Of a DNA stretch of 64,000 nucleotides, positions 38,134 through 47,752 are shown one piece after another (the stretch's first letter is position 1; each line of letters starts with the position of its first letter). The stretch comes from Planctomycetota bacterium (GTDB lineage Bacteria; Planctomycetota; Phycisphaerae; Phycisphaerales; SM1A02), in NCBI GenBank assembly GCA_022566535.1, contig JADFIR010000006.1:33953-97952 (forward strand), in the 5' to 3' direction. The notes beneath the pieces are model-generated. The model was not told where the DNA came from, ran no database searches, and saw only the letters and a list, made by a program, of their open reading frames with translations. A program made the position numbers and the translations under genes.

Positions 38134-39236
38134 TTGTCCACGATCTGGGCGTGAAGCGCCCCGGTCTTCTTGAGCTCGTAAATGACCGCGATCTGATCCT
38201 CGACGGGCACCTTCAACTGGTCGAGGGCCGTGAGCAGATCCAGCAGCCGGGTCGCCTGGCGGGTTTGCCGGCCGGAGGTATCCAGGCCCGCCCACCGGCG
38301 CGTCGAGTAGACCGGTTGAGCCGGCGTCGGAACCGGCGGGGGCGTGATGCTGGTGATCGAAAGGCCCTTGTGGGTAATGCCGACCGGGGCGATCTCAACA
38401 TTTCCCGTGATGAGAATGATTCCCTGCTTCTCGTTGATGACGATCCGCGCTTGAGTCTGAATGAGCGACGGATCCAGGGCGATCGTCATCAAGACGGCGA
38501 TGAAGTTGGCGGGATTCGCCCGATCCGCTGCGGGCAGCAACACCTTGATGTTCTTGGCGTCCTCAACCAGGGCGACCTGGGCATAGCCGTCGAGGGCGAA
38601 CTCATCGTTGATCGTCGCCGCGATGGTCGTGGCGACCGGATAGCCGGCGTAGGGGTCCTTGAGAACCAGCCCCATCGTCCCCGCCTGTGTCACGGGATTC
38701 GTACGGATGTCGCTGAGCATCTGTCCCCCGCCGCGAACCACGCCGCTACGGGGATTGTCCCCCTCGATGACTACCGCACCCCGCGCGATCGCCATCGGAA
38801 GAAGCGCAGCGGAATCGGGTAACGGCAGGCGAAGAGGCGAAACCACAAGCCGACCGCCTCGCAGACTGCTCGCGTTGAACAGCGTCTCCACGTACACATC
38901 AAGTCGATCTCCCTCCCGCACGCCAGCCGGCGGGATCTCCATCGTCACTGCGACGATCGCGTACGCGTCGGCCTTGGCCAGCTCGTCGAGGCTCGCCACC
39001 GCGTTGCCCAGGTTCTTGAGCAGTTCAGCATACGGTCGGGCTGCGACCAGCGACCTCTTGGCCGTGTCACCCGTGCCATCCAGCCCAATGACAATCCCCA
39101 ACCCGGTCAGCACGTTGTGCTCGTGGCCCTTGATCCGAACGAGATCCTGGATCGCCGTGCCGGTAGCAGTGCTTGCGCCGAGCGCAAGAACGGCGCTGCT
39201 GATTGTGAGGAGCAATCGCCCTGCTTGCATGCGCAC
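38130..39236 (-). CDS. flgI: Flagellar P-ring protein FlgI
   Basis: This 368-residue periplasmic P-ring subunit has a signal peptide, then IQDLVRIKGHEHNVLTGLGI, VIGLDGTGDTAKRSL, DVYVETLFNASSLRGGRLVV, NPRSGVVRGGGQMLSDI, and the late IVINEKQGIILITGNVEIAP. The P ring implies a peptidoglycan-containing Gram-negative envelope. AGGAGG sits six bases before a GTG at 39236, making it the better start; an ATG two codons later is possible. It is first of the visible minus-strand flagellar genes; flgH/flgA are not in the window. Confidence 0.94.
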   Translation of the reverse strand: MRMQAGRLLLTISSAVLALGASTATGTAIQDLVRIKGHEHNVLTGLGIVIGLDGTGDTAKRSLVAARPYAELLKNLGNAVASLDELAKADAYAIVAVTMEIPPAGVREGDRLDVYVETLFNASSLRGGRLVVSPLRLPLPDSAALLPMAIARGAVVIEGDNPRSGVVRGGGQMLSDIRTNPVTQAGTMGLVLKDPYAGYPVATTIAATINDEFALDGYAQVALVEDAKNIKVLLPAADRANPANFIAVLMTIALDPSLIQTQARIVINEKQGIILITGNVEIAPVGITHKGLSITSITPPPVPTPAQPVYSTRRWAGLDTSGRQTRQATRLLDLLTALDQLKVPVEDQIAVIYELKKTGALHAQIVDK

Positions 39237-39333
39237 CGCGGACCTCCTGTCCCTTACCGATGTGTCGTGGTTTCTCTGAGCAATCCCCGGGCCAAGTGCC
39301 CCCGGATTCCCCCGGATTCCCCCGGCGGGTGGC

Positions 39334-39407
39334 GGGTGGCTGGGGCTAAGCGAAGCGTGCCCCAGTCCTCTGACGCTGTGGCATCGAAGACTTAGCCACA
39401 GCCACCC
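39334..39407. repeat. 17-bp inverted repeat between flgI and the GT gene
   Basis: GGGTGGCTGGGGCTAAG (39334-39350) and CTTAGCCACAGCCACCC (39391-39407) pair with one G-T mismatch around a 40-base loop, just before the next start codon. Upstream of it lies a threefold CCCGGATTCC repeat. Confidence 0.65.
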
Positions 39408-41531
39408 ATGTGCCCGGAGTTTGTTACTCTGTTGATGCGCCGGCTGCACCCGCTGTCTTCGTACAATCCACCCGTGGACGCAGCACCAGTTGAAGCATCC
39501 AGGCGCGTTGACCGTGTGGCCATGGTCACCGGGCCGCTGGTGGTGCTCGCCCTGATCGGGTGGTTCGCCGGCTGGACGGGCTCTGATCAGCCACATGGCG
39601 GCGCAGACACGGCCCGGGTGCTGCTGACCTCGGCACCGTGGGCGATCGGATGGTTGGCCGCGGCGATCGGCTACGGTTGGCCGCTGCGCCGCCTGCTGGT
39701 CGGCGAAAGCCGAGACGCCCTGGCGATACAGGCCGGCCTCGGCGTGGCGTCGATGCTCTTTCTCGACGCGGCGCTGGGGGCGATCGGCGCATTGCAGCTC
39801 GGCGGATCAATTGGCGCGTGGGTGCTGCTGCTGGGGGGCGCCGCGCTGCTGGCCGAGCAGCTCCGCCGGTGGATGATCACCTCCGATCGTGTGATACACC
39901 CCATGCACTGGCTGACGTGGACCGCCGCAGGGGCGATCGCGGTGCTGCTGGTCTCGGCGTGCTCGGCGCCGGGTTGGCTCTGGGCGTCGGAGTTTGGCGG
40001 CTATGACGCGCTGAGCTATCACCTGCAACTGCCCAAGGAATGGCTGGCCCTGGGCCGAATTGAGCCGGTGAACCACAACGTGTACAGCTACCTGCCCGGA
40101 TACGTTGAAGCAGCGTACTACCACCTGGCGGTGCTGAAAGGCGACGGCATCGAGGCGGTCTACGCCTGCCAGCTTCTACACGCGGGGCTCACGCTGCTGA
40201 CCGCGGCGGTCGCCGGCCGTTTCGCCACACGCCTCGGCGGACCGATCGCCGGCGCCGCCGCTTCCGTGGTCATACTCGGAACCCCTTGGGTCATCGTCGT
40301 CGGCTCGCTGGCATATAACGAGATGGCCGTCGCTCTGATGCTCGCGACAGGTTTGTTGATCGCAAGCGAACACCGTTGCGACTCATGGCGTTTCGGCGCG
40401 ATGATGGGGATTGTGGCCGCAGCGGCCTGTGGAGCCAAGCTCACTGCTGCGGGCTTCGTCGCGATTCCGCTCGGCCTGGTAATGCTCCTGTCGGTTCCGC
40501 CGAGATGCTGGACACGGCAGATCATCGCCGCCTGCGCAGCGGGTCTGATTGTTCTGCTGCCTTATCTGGTGCGCAATTGGGCGTACGCGGGGAACCCGAT
40601 CTTTCCCTTTGCCACCGGCGTGCTCGGGCTCGGCCATTGGACGCAACAGCAGGCTGACATTTGGAACGCCGCCCACACAATCTGCGGCGGCGCGATGCAT
40701 CGACTGGCCGAAGCGTGGAATCAATTCCTCCGCTACGGGATAGGGCCCAGCCCCTACCGGGGCGAGCCATGGGCCCCGCAATGGTCCATCCTGCCCTGGC
40801 TGACCGCGTTGGGCGTCGCCGCCGGTTGCGCTTCGCCCAGGATGCGCCGAATCACAATACAAATCGCGGTCGTGCTGATCGCGCAGCTGGCATTCTGGCT
40901 GATCTTCACACACATCAAGTCGCGGTTCATGCTCCCCGCGGCGGTGCCGGCGGCGCTGGGGGTTGGAATCGGCCTTACCGCGGTCATTGATCGCCTCCGA
41001 TCAACCCCAAGCAAACCCCTCATTGCCGCTGCGCTGGGCGCAATCGCAATCGCCTGGTGCTGCGTGCCGATTGTCGTGTTCCGACATGAGCGCGACGGCG
41101 CACCCGCACACCACATCGGCTGGGTTGATGTGGTCACCGGCGAACGGCTGACGCCGCAGCAGCGGCGTGAACTGGCGGATCACTCGCCGATCATCATGAT
41201 CAACCACATTCTCCCGGCCGACGCGAAGGTGCTGCTGGTCGGCGACGCCACGCCGCTGTATTACCGACGCGATGTCGTCTACCAAACGACGTGGGACCGT
41301 GGTCCCTTGTCGAGGCTGATGCGACAAGAGGGCGACGACGCCTGGCTCAATGGGCTGTCTGAGCAGGGCTTCACGCACCTGCTCGTCGAACCAACGATGC
41401 TGGAGGTGTGGGAAGATTCCCTCTGGAACGACCCGAACATGACCGCCACCCGCGTCATCAATGCGGCCGAGCGCTTCGCTGATCTGCAGCAGCGCTACCC
41501 GAGCGGCGTGCGACTCTATCGTCTGCGATGA
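39408..41531 (+). CDS. Polytopic membrane glycosyltransferase-like protein (GT39/PMT type)
   Basis: This protein of up to 707 residues has about a dozen hydrophobic segments. The first large loop after the early helices carries FGGYDALSYHLQLPKEWLAL, an acidic D plus H motif typical of GT-C glycosyltransferases (GT39/ArnT-like), with SYLPGYVEAAYY behind. It would transfer sugar from a polyprenyl donor on the outer face of the inner membrane. Start is uncertain: ATG codons at 39408, 39435 and 39522 are all in frame. It is divergent from flgI. Confidence 0.8.
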   Translation: MCPEFVTLLMRRLHPLSSYNPPVDAAPVEASRRVDRVAMVTGPLVVLALIGWFAGWTGSDQPHGGADTARVLLTSAPWAIGWLAAAIGYGWPLRRLLVGESRDALAIQAGLGVASMLFLDAALGAIGALQLGGSIGAWVLLLGGAALLAEQLRRWMITSDRVIHPMHWLTWTAAGAIAVLLVSACSAPGWLWASEFGGYDALSYHLQLPKEWLALGRIEPVNHNVYSYLPGYVEAAYYHLAVLKGDGIEAVYACQLLHAGLTLLTAAVAGRFATRLGGPIAGAAASVVILGTPWVIVVGSLAYNEMAVALMLATGLLIASEHRCDSWRFGAMMGIVAAAACGAKLTAAGFVAIPLGLVMLLSVPPRCWTRQIIAACAAGLIVLLPYLVRNWAYAGNPIFPFATGVLGLGHWTQQQADIWNAAHTICGGAMHRLAEAWNQFLRYGIGPSPYRGEPWAPQWSILPWLTALGVAAGCASPRMRRITIQIAVVLIAQLAFWLIFTHIKSRFMLPAAVPAALGVGIGLTAVIDRLRSTPSKPLIAAALGAIAIAWCCVPIVVFRHERDGAPAHHIGWVDVVTGERLTPQQRRELADHSPIIMINHILPADAKVLLVGDATPLYYRRDVVYQTTWDRGPLSRLMRQEGDDAWLNGLSEQGFTHLLVEPTMLEVWEDSLWNDPNMTATRVINAAERFADLQQRYPSGVRLYRLR

Positions 41532-41584
41532 TCGCTCCAAGATCGCCTACGCGAAAGACGGGTTCAGGTGCGACGGCTTGGGAA

Positions 41585-42523
41585 TCAGCGATCCACGGCG
41601 TCCACGGCCCCCGTCGATGGGGCTTGGGCTGTTGTCGGCGCCCCGGTGCTGCCAAACAGCTTCGCCAGGGAGCCGAGGGTAGAGCCCACAGCGAGAACGG
41701 CGACGACAATCAACAGAATCGCCAAGATGCGGACTGTCCGCTGCTTTGCGGCCAACCTGCGCCGCAGGGCACGGGTGACGGTGGCCGAAGCATTCACGTC
41801 AAAAACGCCTCGGGGGGTGTGCGAGGCTTCGAGCACACCTGGCGACGTGAACGGGAAGCGATCAACGCCGAGCTGTAAATCTGCCGCCACTGACGGCTCA
41901 GCCCCCCGCGACAATGAACCGGCCGCAGGCTCGGGTCCGGCGGTCACCACACCGACCGCTTCGGCGCGCGATACCGCGCCAAGCAGCTCTTGATCACTAG
42001 CGAATCGTGAGATGCCGCTGGAATGATCCGGCCGAGGCCGGTCGATGCCTTGACTCGTCACGGCCGAGCGCGGCGACCCCTCGTCGAGTTGGGTCTGATC
42101 CGGTAGCGGCTGCACCTGAGGCAGGCCCAGATCGTTGCGGTCCGGAATCGCTTCAAACGACTCGCCACAGGCATGACACTCGTGGTCGGCCCGATCGACC
42201 GAGGCGTCACATTTCGGGCAGAACCCGAGCAAATGGCCCACCCCGGGCACGCGCGTCGCCATGGTCCAAAACTGCCTGGTGGTCGGTCCGCGGATAATCG
42301 AGTCCTTCGTCACCTGCCCGCGGTCGATCATTCGCTCCAAAGTCTCGTAGCTGCATCCGGGATGGAACGGCTTGGCGGTCTCGCGGACGAACCAGGGCCC
42401 CATGGCGTTATGCGTGGCCTGACGGCTCAGCGGCTCGAACAGCCCGCAGCAGGCCTGACACCGATCCGATGCCGGCTGCGTCAGGCCGCAATACGGACAA
42501 ATCAATGCCTTCATTTTCGCCAT
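41585..42523 (-). CDS. Zinc-ribbon/GYF-like protein with C-terminal membrane anchor
   Basis: This 312-residue protein has an N-terminal zinc ribbon (LICPYCGLTQPASDRCQAC). A GYF_2-like module follows: GPWFVRETAKPFHPGCSYET, LERMIDRGQVTKDSIIRGPT with TRQFW. A second zinc ribbon (GFCPKCDASVDRADHECHAC) comes next, then a disordered linker and one membrane helix (VRILAILLIVVAVLAVGSTL). The combination is common in planctomycetes, probably as a membrane-bound adaptor; function unknown. Confidence 0.82.
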   Translation of the reverse strand: MAKMKALICPYCGLTQPASDRCQACCGLFEPLSRQATHNAMGPWFVRETAKPFHPGCSYETLERMIDRGQVTKDSIIRGPTTRQFWTMATRVPGVGHLLGFCPKCDASVDRADHECHACGESFEAIPDRNDLGLPQVQPLPDQTQLDEGSPRSAVTSQGIDRPRPDHSSGISRFASDQELLGAVSRAEAVGVVTAGPEPAAGSLSRGAEPSVAADLQLGVDRFPFTSPGVLEASHTPRGVFDVNASATVTRALRRRLAAKQRTVRILAILLIVVAVLAVGSTLGSLAKLFGSTGAPTTAQAPSTGAVDAVDR

Positions 42524-42570
42524 CTTCTGAGGGATCCCATTGACAGCAGGCCCCTGAGCGTATTCCCTTG

Positions 42571-43626
42571 ATGTCTATGCAAGGGTACCGACATGCACAA
42601 TCTCTGGGAAGTCTTGCCCTGGCCGTTGTCTGCACTGTGTTGTTCGCAGGCAGTTGTCAGACGGATTCGCCGAGTCGATCGCTTATGGAGGGAAGCTCGA
42701 TAACGCTCTCAAGCCCCTTCGGACGATCCGGCAACTCGGCGGTGCCGGTGGGAGCGCGCATCTCCTCGACCGTCATCGATGCTCGCCCAGCGGCGATGGT
42801 CAACGGCGTGGTGGTGGAATGGGGCGAGCTTCGACCGCTTCTCAATGAAGCCGCCGGGGCCGAGATTCTGCAGGAGATCATCCTTGATCGCATGCTCCGT
42901 CGGGCCCTGGCCGATGCGGGCGTTACCATCACCGGTGATGAAGTGGACGCGGAACGGCAGCTCTTCTACAGCACGTTGAGCCCCGACACCGGCGTCTCGG
43001 CTCGTTTGGGCCGCGAGCTGCGGTCCAGCCGGGGGATCCATCGGCAGCGCTTCGCCCAACTCCTGCACCGCAACGCCTCGCTGCGCGCACTGGTGCGCGA
43101 TCGGGTGCAGGTCACCGACGAAGCGGTTGGTCGCCTGTACGAGATCATCCACGGGCCGAAGCGCCAGGCCAGATTGATGGTCTTGGCGACGCTGCGCGAC
43201 GCCGACACGGCGATCCAACGCGTCCGGTCGGGTGAGTTCTTCGGCGACGTGGCCGTGGAAATCTCCACTGACTCAAGCGCATCCCGTGGCGGATTGCTCG
43301 AGCCGATCAGCCGCGCTGATCCAAGCTATCCTCAAGCCTTGCGGCAGGCGCTGTGGTCGCTTGCGTCGGCTGAGATATCTGCGCCGGTGTTGCTCGGAGA
43401 CACCTATGCCGTGCTGATGTTGGTGCGTGAAATCCCCGGCGATGGCGCTGATCTTGACGAACAGCGTGGCGAGCTTGAGCGGCTGGCACGGCTGAATCAG
43501 CAAAGACTGCTCATGGACCAACTGGCGAGGCGGCTGATTTTGCAGGCGAGCGTGACCGTCTTCGACGAAGCGCTCCACGAGAGCTGGGATTCGCGGTTCC
43601 ATCGGGGCGCATCGCTCGGGCCGTGA
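42571..43626 (+). CDS. SurA-like lipoprotein (peptidyl-prolyl isomerase fold)
   Basis: From the ATG at 42571 this 351-residue protein has a lipoprotein signal (LALAVVCTVLFAGSC). The layout follows SurA/PrsA: AAMVNGVVVEWGELRPLL, a helical N domain, then a parvulin-like region, KRQARLMVLATLRDADTAIQ, VRSGEFFGDVAVEISTDSSA, SRGGLLEPISR. The parvulin core is short and may be inactive. It would act as a periplasmic or surface chaperone. It is divergent from the zinc-ribbon gene and followed by a terminator. Confidence 0.8.
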   Translation: MSMQGYRHAQSLGSLALAVVCTVLFAGSCQTDSPSRSLMEGSSITLSSPFGRSGNSAVPVGARISSTVIDARPAAMVNGVVVEWGELRPLLNEAAGAEILQEIILDRMLRRALADAGVTITGDEVDAERQLFYSTLSPDTGVSARLGRELRSSRGIHRQRFAQLLHRNASLRALVRDRVQVTDEAVGRLYEIIHGPKRQARLMVLATLRDADTAIQRVRSGEFFGDVAVEISTDSSASRGGLLEPISRADPSYPQALRQALWSLASAEISAPVLLGDTYAVLMLVREIPGDGADLDEQRGELERLARLNQQRLLMDQLARRLILQASVTVFDEALHESWDSRFHRGASLGP

Positions 43627-43633
43627 CCCAATG

Positions 43634-43659
43634 AGCCCCCCGTGAACACACCGGGGGCT
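43634..43659 (+). terminator. Terminator after the SurA-like gene
   Basis: The stem AGCCCCC / GGGGGCT (7 bp) begins eight bases after the stop codon, followed by TTCCTTCG; the T-run is weak. Confidence 0.6.
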
Positions 43660-43894
43660 TCCTTCGCGGCAAACACACCGGGGCCATGCGGCCCGGCGTG
43701 TAAGGGCGGCGGGCTCAATGTGCCAAGACCGGCAAGCAGCTAACGCTTGAAATAAATTGAAAAAATCGCCGGCTCGCGCGCAGTATCTGCGCCCCGGCGG
43801 CATATATCTCTACAGGAAGCAACTGGGTGCGGCCGTTCGGGTAGAATCACAGGCGCAACCTTCGCTGCGACAGCCAGTTAGGAGGATTCACACC

Positions 43895-45385
43895 ATGAGT
43901 TTGCCGCAGGTCATCCTCACCACGCTTGCAGCCTCGGCCGCTGTGGGGCTGCTGGGCGACGCCCCAGCCATCGCCCTCGGGCAGAATAGGGGAGAGGTAC
44001 CGGGCGGTCGTGGCCCTGAGGTGCAGTACGTGGCCAATGAGTTGATCGTGGGATTCCACGACCCGCCGGGGGATGAGCAACTGGCCGCGCTGCGGGGGCA
44101 GCTCCCCAAGATCATCGGCTGGCGGGCGCTCCGCCACGCGCCACACCCCAAGAACGATCCGACCGGCGTCCACCCGCTGGCGAAGGTGAGAATCGTCACC
44201 CTCGCCGAGGGAAGCCTGGTGCCGGCCCTGGCCGAACGGGTGGGGGCGCATCCGGGCGTCAAGTACGCGGAGCCCAATGGCATCCTGCAGCTTGCGCTGG
44301 AGCCTAACGACCCGTTGTTCCCCGAACAGTACGGACCGCAGATCATTCAGGCCCCCGCCGCCTGGGACATGACCACCGGCGAGGCCTCGGTCGTCATCGC
44401 CTTCATCGATACCGGCATCAACTTCGAGCACGAGGAGTTCCAGGACAACGCCATCTGGATCAATCCCGGCGAGATCCCTGACAACGGGATCGACGATGAC
44501 GACAACGGCTACATCGACGATGTGGTTGGCTGGGACTTCATCGACGACGACAACCACCCCGAGGATTTCAGCAGCCACGGCACTCACGTAGCGGGGATCT
44601 TCGGCGCACGGCTGAACAACGGGCTGGGGATCGCGGGACTGGCCAACATCACCATCATGCCGCTGAGAGCCATTGGTGCAGCGGAGATCGTCGCCGAAGC
44701 GATCTATTACGCCACCGATATGAGCGCTGCCGCCGTCAACATGAGCCTCGGCACGCCTTCGAACCTTGAAATCATCGAACAAGCGGTGCAATATGCTTGG
44801 GACAACGGGATGACCATGGTCGCCGCTGCCGGCAACGGCGGCATCGACTTACCCTTTTATCCAGCGGCCTACCCGGAGGTGATCGGCGTCACGGGGACCG
44901 ACGCCAACGATGACTTTGCGGGGTTCAATTTCGGAGATTGGATCGATCTCGCGGCGCCCGGCGTGGAGATTCTTTCGTGCTACTGCTGCCAGCCAGCCGG
45001 CGACTACCAGGTGCAGGGCGGTACCTCGGCAGCCAGCCCGCACGTCTGCGGGTTGGTGGGGCTGATGTACTCAGTCGATCCGACGCTCACTCCCCAAGAG
45101 GTGCGCGACTTTCTGTGCGAGAACGCCGATGATCTCGGCGATCCCGGGTTCGACATCTACTTCGGCTGCGGCCGCATCAACGCGGCCAGAACGATCGCGG
45201 CAATTGTGAACCGGCCGAGGTGCCCGGCCGATCTCGACGGCGACGGCACTGTCGGAATCCTCGACCTGCTGCAACTGCTTATCGCGTGGGGCCAGGGCGG
45301 CGTGCCGGCTGACCTGGACGGCGACGGCACCGTGGGAATCATCGACTTGCTCCAGCTCCTCGCCGCCTGGGGAGCGTGTGCCTAG
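43895..45385 (+). CDS. Secreted subtilase (S8) with C-terminal dockerin-like repeats
   Basis: From the ATG at 43895, after AGGAGG, this 496-residue protein has a signal peptide (about 1-29) and an I9-like propeptide (about 45-135). The catalytic triad is Asp172 (VIAFIDTG), His228 (SSHGTHVAG) and Ser378 (GGTSAASPH); oxyanion Asn314 is in AAGNGG. The C-terminus has two EF-hand-like calcium repeats, ADLDGDGTVGILDLLQLL and ADLDGDGTVGIIDLLQLL, each ending AWG, as in dockerin type I. No cohesin is in the window. It is an exported endopeptidase. Confidence 0.93.
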   Translation: MSLPQVILTTLAASAAVGLLGDAPAIALGQNRGEVPGGRGPEVQYVANELIVGFHDPPGDEQLAALRGQLPKIIGWRALRHAPHPKNDPTGVHPLAKVRIVTLAEGSLVPALAERVGAHPGVKYAEPNGILQLALEPNDPLFPEQYGPQIIQAPAAWDMTTGEASVVIAFIDTGINFEHEEFQDNAIWINPGEIPDNGIDDDDNGYIDDVVGWDFIDDDNHPEDFSSHGTHVAGIFGARLNNGLGIAGLANITIMPLRAIGAAEIVAEAIYYATDMSAAAVNMSLGTPSNLEIIEQAVQYAWDNGMTMVAAAGNGGIDLPFYPAAYPEVIGVTGTDANDDFAGFNFGDWIDLAAPGVEILSCYCCQPAGDYQVQGGTSAASPHVCGLVGLMYSVDPTLTPQEVRDFLCENADDLGDPGFDIYFGCGRINAARTIAAIVNRPRCPADLDGDGTVGILDLLQLLIAWGQGGVPADLDGDGTVGIIDLLQLLAAWGACA

Positions 45386-45444
45386 ACACGGATGGGCTGC
45401 ATTCTTTTCCAACTGTAAGGGTTCAAAGAAATAGGAGAATCGCT

Positions 45445-46365
45445 ATGAATCGCATCCTGAATCTTGCTGCATGCACCGCGTTTGTGGCCGTCGCATCTGC
45501 GAACGCACTGGCCGATGGAATCGTCAACGGCACGTTCGAGCAGGTCAGCACCTGTCCCTGGGTGGCGTTCAAAACGCCATTCATGGACCCGCCGTTCCCC
45601 GTTGTTCGAGCGCCCAGCGGCAATCCGTGCTCCTTCCTGAAGATCGAAACGGGCCACAACGAGGACTCCGCGGCAGTCAGGCAGGAGGGGTTCCCAGTCC
45701 AAGCAGAGAACGACGATTGGGTCATCCTGGAGTTCGACGCTCGCGTCTCCGGCACGAACCCCAGCGCGGCGGCCTCCGTGAAGTTCGAGGTGACATGGGC
45801 CGAAACGATCTTCCGCGAGATTCCCGACAGCCCCGTAGATGCGGACGGTAATCCGATTTGGGTGCATTATAAATTGGCAACCTAGGTCATAGACCCTGAA
45901 GACCGCCCGACGGGGAGGCTCCGATTCCTCGTCAACTGTGATGACAAGAGACTGGATATCGACAACGTCGAGTGCAACGCGTCGCCGGATCCCTGCCTCG
46001 ATTGCTCGGACCTTGACTTGCCGGCCGCCCTCTGCGCCGTGGTTGACATGCCGGTAGACCTGCTGCGCATCGATCCGTTGTGCTGCGTCGGTGACATCAA
46101 TCAGGACGGTGTGGTCGGCATCCTGGACCTGCTCCTGCTCCTCGGCGCCTGGACCGCGTTCAGCGAGACCTGCTGCTGCCCGGAGGACCTGGACGGTGAC
46201 GGGGACGTGGACGTTATCGACCTGGAGATCCTGCGGGCCAACTGGGGACCGTGCTCCCAATCCGGCCAACAAGTCCCCATCGAAGTCCAAAAATGTCTCG
46301 ACAAGTACCTGCCGGAGGACCCCAACGGCGCAGCACGATGCGTCGCGAAGCTTACGACTGAGTAA
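45445..46365 (+). pseudogene. Secreted dockerin-containing protein gene, in-frame TAG
   Basis: Starting at the ATG at 45445 after AGGAG, the frame gives a signal peptide (MNRILNLAACTAFVAVASAN) and a beta-rich domain similar to secreted carbohydrate-binding-like modules. It stops at TAG (45883-45885) and continues in the same frame with VIDPEDRPTGRLRFLVNCDD. Two dockerin-like motifs follow (VGDINQDGVVGILDLLLLLG, DLDGDGDVDVIDLEIL), ending at 46365. Read-through would give 306 residues. The single nonsense codon suggests a recent pseudogene, a sequencing error or, less likely, suppression. It lies directly behind the subtilase gene. Confidence 0.75.
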
Positions 46366-46412
46366 ACCGAATGAACCAGTGAGCGCCTGCGTGCGAAAGG
46401 CAGAGATGCAAG

Positions 46413-46443
46413 AACCCCCCGTTGCACTCGCGCGGGGGTTTTT
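46413..46443 (+). terminator. Intrinsic terminator after the dockerin gene
   Basis: The stem AACCCCC / GGGGGTT with a GC-rich loop is followed by TTT (TTTTT in all), about 50 bases past the last stop codon. Confidence 0.75.
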
Positions 46444-46597
46444 GGATGGTTCCGGCGGTTTCGCGCCGGGGCCCTGGCCGTCACCACCTGGATCGTGGCG
46501 GCGCCGAGCAAGCCGTGGCTGGGACGTCGGTGACGTTGCACCCGAAACACGCGGCCTGACGGCCGCGGCTACACGGGCTTTGCCCGAATCAGACAGG

Positions 46598-47740
46598 CTA
46601 GGTCTTGATCAGGGTCACCATGAACATGGCGACGGGAATCAGCACCAGCGCGGGCAGGAACACGCCGACCGCAGGCGGGATGCCGGGTAGATCGACGGCC
46701 AGCGCCAGCAGCGCCCCCAACATCGCCGGGATCGCCGCTCCGGCGCACAACACGCTTTGACGAAGCAGATTGGCCGGCTCGCGCAGCAAAAAGAACGGGA
46801 GCGTGATCACAAGCACCAACATGTTGATCAACACGGCCGTAAACCGCGCGAACCACAGGCGCACCAGAGCATCAGTGTCCACCACTCCCGGCCCGCTCAC
46901 GTCGGACATCATCTCCCTGATCTGCTTGAGGCTCAGCATCGTCGCGTACTGGCGGTATCGACGCATGGTCAAAACCTGCGGCGTGACATCCGTCCGATAC
47001 ATGTCGATCGGTTGCCCCACCAACAGGGAGGTGGTCTGGCCCCCAAACTGCGATTGTGGGGTGATCGCCCTGCCGTTGGTCAGTCGCCATCCGCCGGCGG
47101 CCTCATCCCATCGAGCAAGATCGGCGGTGATTCGGCGAACGGTTCGGCCGGTCTCATCACGCTCCAGAATGGTCGGGTGCGTAAGCGTATTGACCGCAGG
47201 GTCGGGATCGAACGAAGGCGACTGAAGAAGGTTGCCCCGGCCATCAACAGTAAACAGCACCTCGAACGCCCCGACGCCCGACCGCCCGATGTCGCCATGC
47301 TTGCGGATCAACAGCGGGGCCAGCCTGGGCAGGACGAGTTCCTGGTTGAGCAGTTGTACGAGGTTCAACGCGAACGCCGCACAAATGATCGGCACGGCGA
47401 TTCGATGCAGGCGCACACCTGAGGCCAACACCGCCACCAGCTCCTTGTGCCGGTGCATCTGGGCCAGCGCAAATCCCATCGCCCCCACCGAAACGAGCCC
47501 GACCATATAGCCGTAGAACTGGAACACCCGCGGACCGTGGAAGTGCACAACGATACCGACCAGGGCAATCATCAGCGAGACGAACCCGCCATCTTCGCCT
47601 ATCGACGCTTCCGCAGCGTCAACGAACTGATCCAACTGGAGGATCAGATCAATGGAGACAGCGAAGACGAACAACAGCATAAACAGGATTACGAAATTCA
47701 GAAGGAACCGTTGAACGATGTACCGGTCGATGAGCGACAT
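46598..47740 (-). CDS. LptF/LptG family permease (second of pair)
   Basis: This 380-residue protein has the YjgP/YjgQ layout: an N-terminal SLIDRYIVQRFLLNFVILFM, three early membrane helices, a periplasmic beta domain in the middle (about 165-270), and three C-terminal helices (ARFTAVLINMLVLVITLPFF; PAVGVFLPALVLIPVAMF). Such pairs form the membrane part of the LptB2FG ABC exporter that pulls lipopolysaccharide from the inner membrane. The ATG at 47740 is 12 bases after the stop of its partner; a TTG at 47752 is possible. Confidence 0.85.
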   Translation of the reverse strand: MSLIDRYIVQRFLLNFVILFMLLFVFAVSIDLILQLDQFVDAAEASIGEDGGFVSLMIALVGIVVHFHGPRVFQFYGYMVGLVSVGAMGFALAQMHRHKELVAVLASGVRLHRIAVPIICAAFALNLVQLLNQELVLPRLAPLLIRKHGDIGRSGVGAFEVLFTVDGRGNLLQSPSFDPDPAVNTLTHPTILERDETGRTVRRITADLARWDEAAGGWRLTNGRAITPQSQFGGQTTSLLVGQPIDMYRTDVTPQVLTMRRYRQYATMLSLKQIREMMSDVSGPGVVDTDALVRLWFARFTAVLINMLVLVITLPFFLLREPANLLRQSVLCAGAAIPAMLGALLALAVDLPGIPPAVGVFLPALVLIPVAMFMVTLIKT

Positions 47741-47752
47741 GCCACAGCCCAA

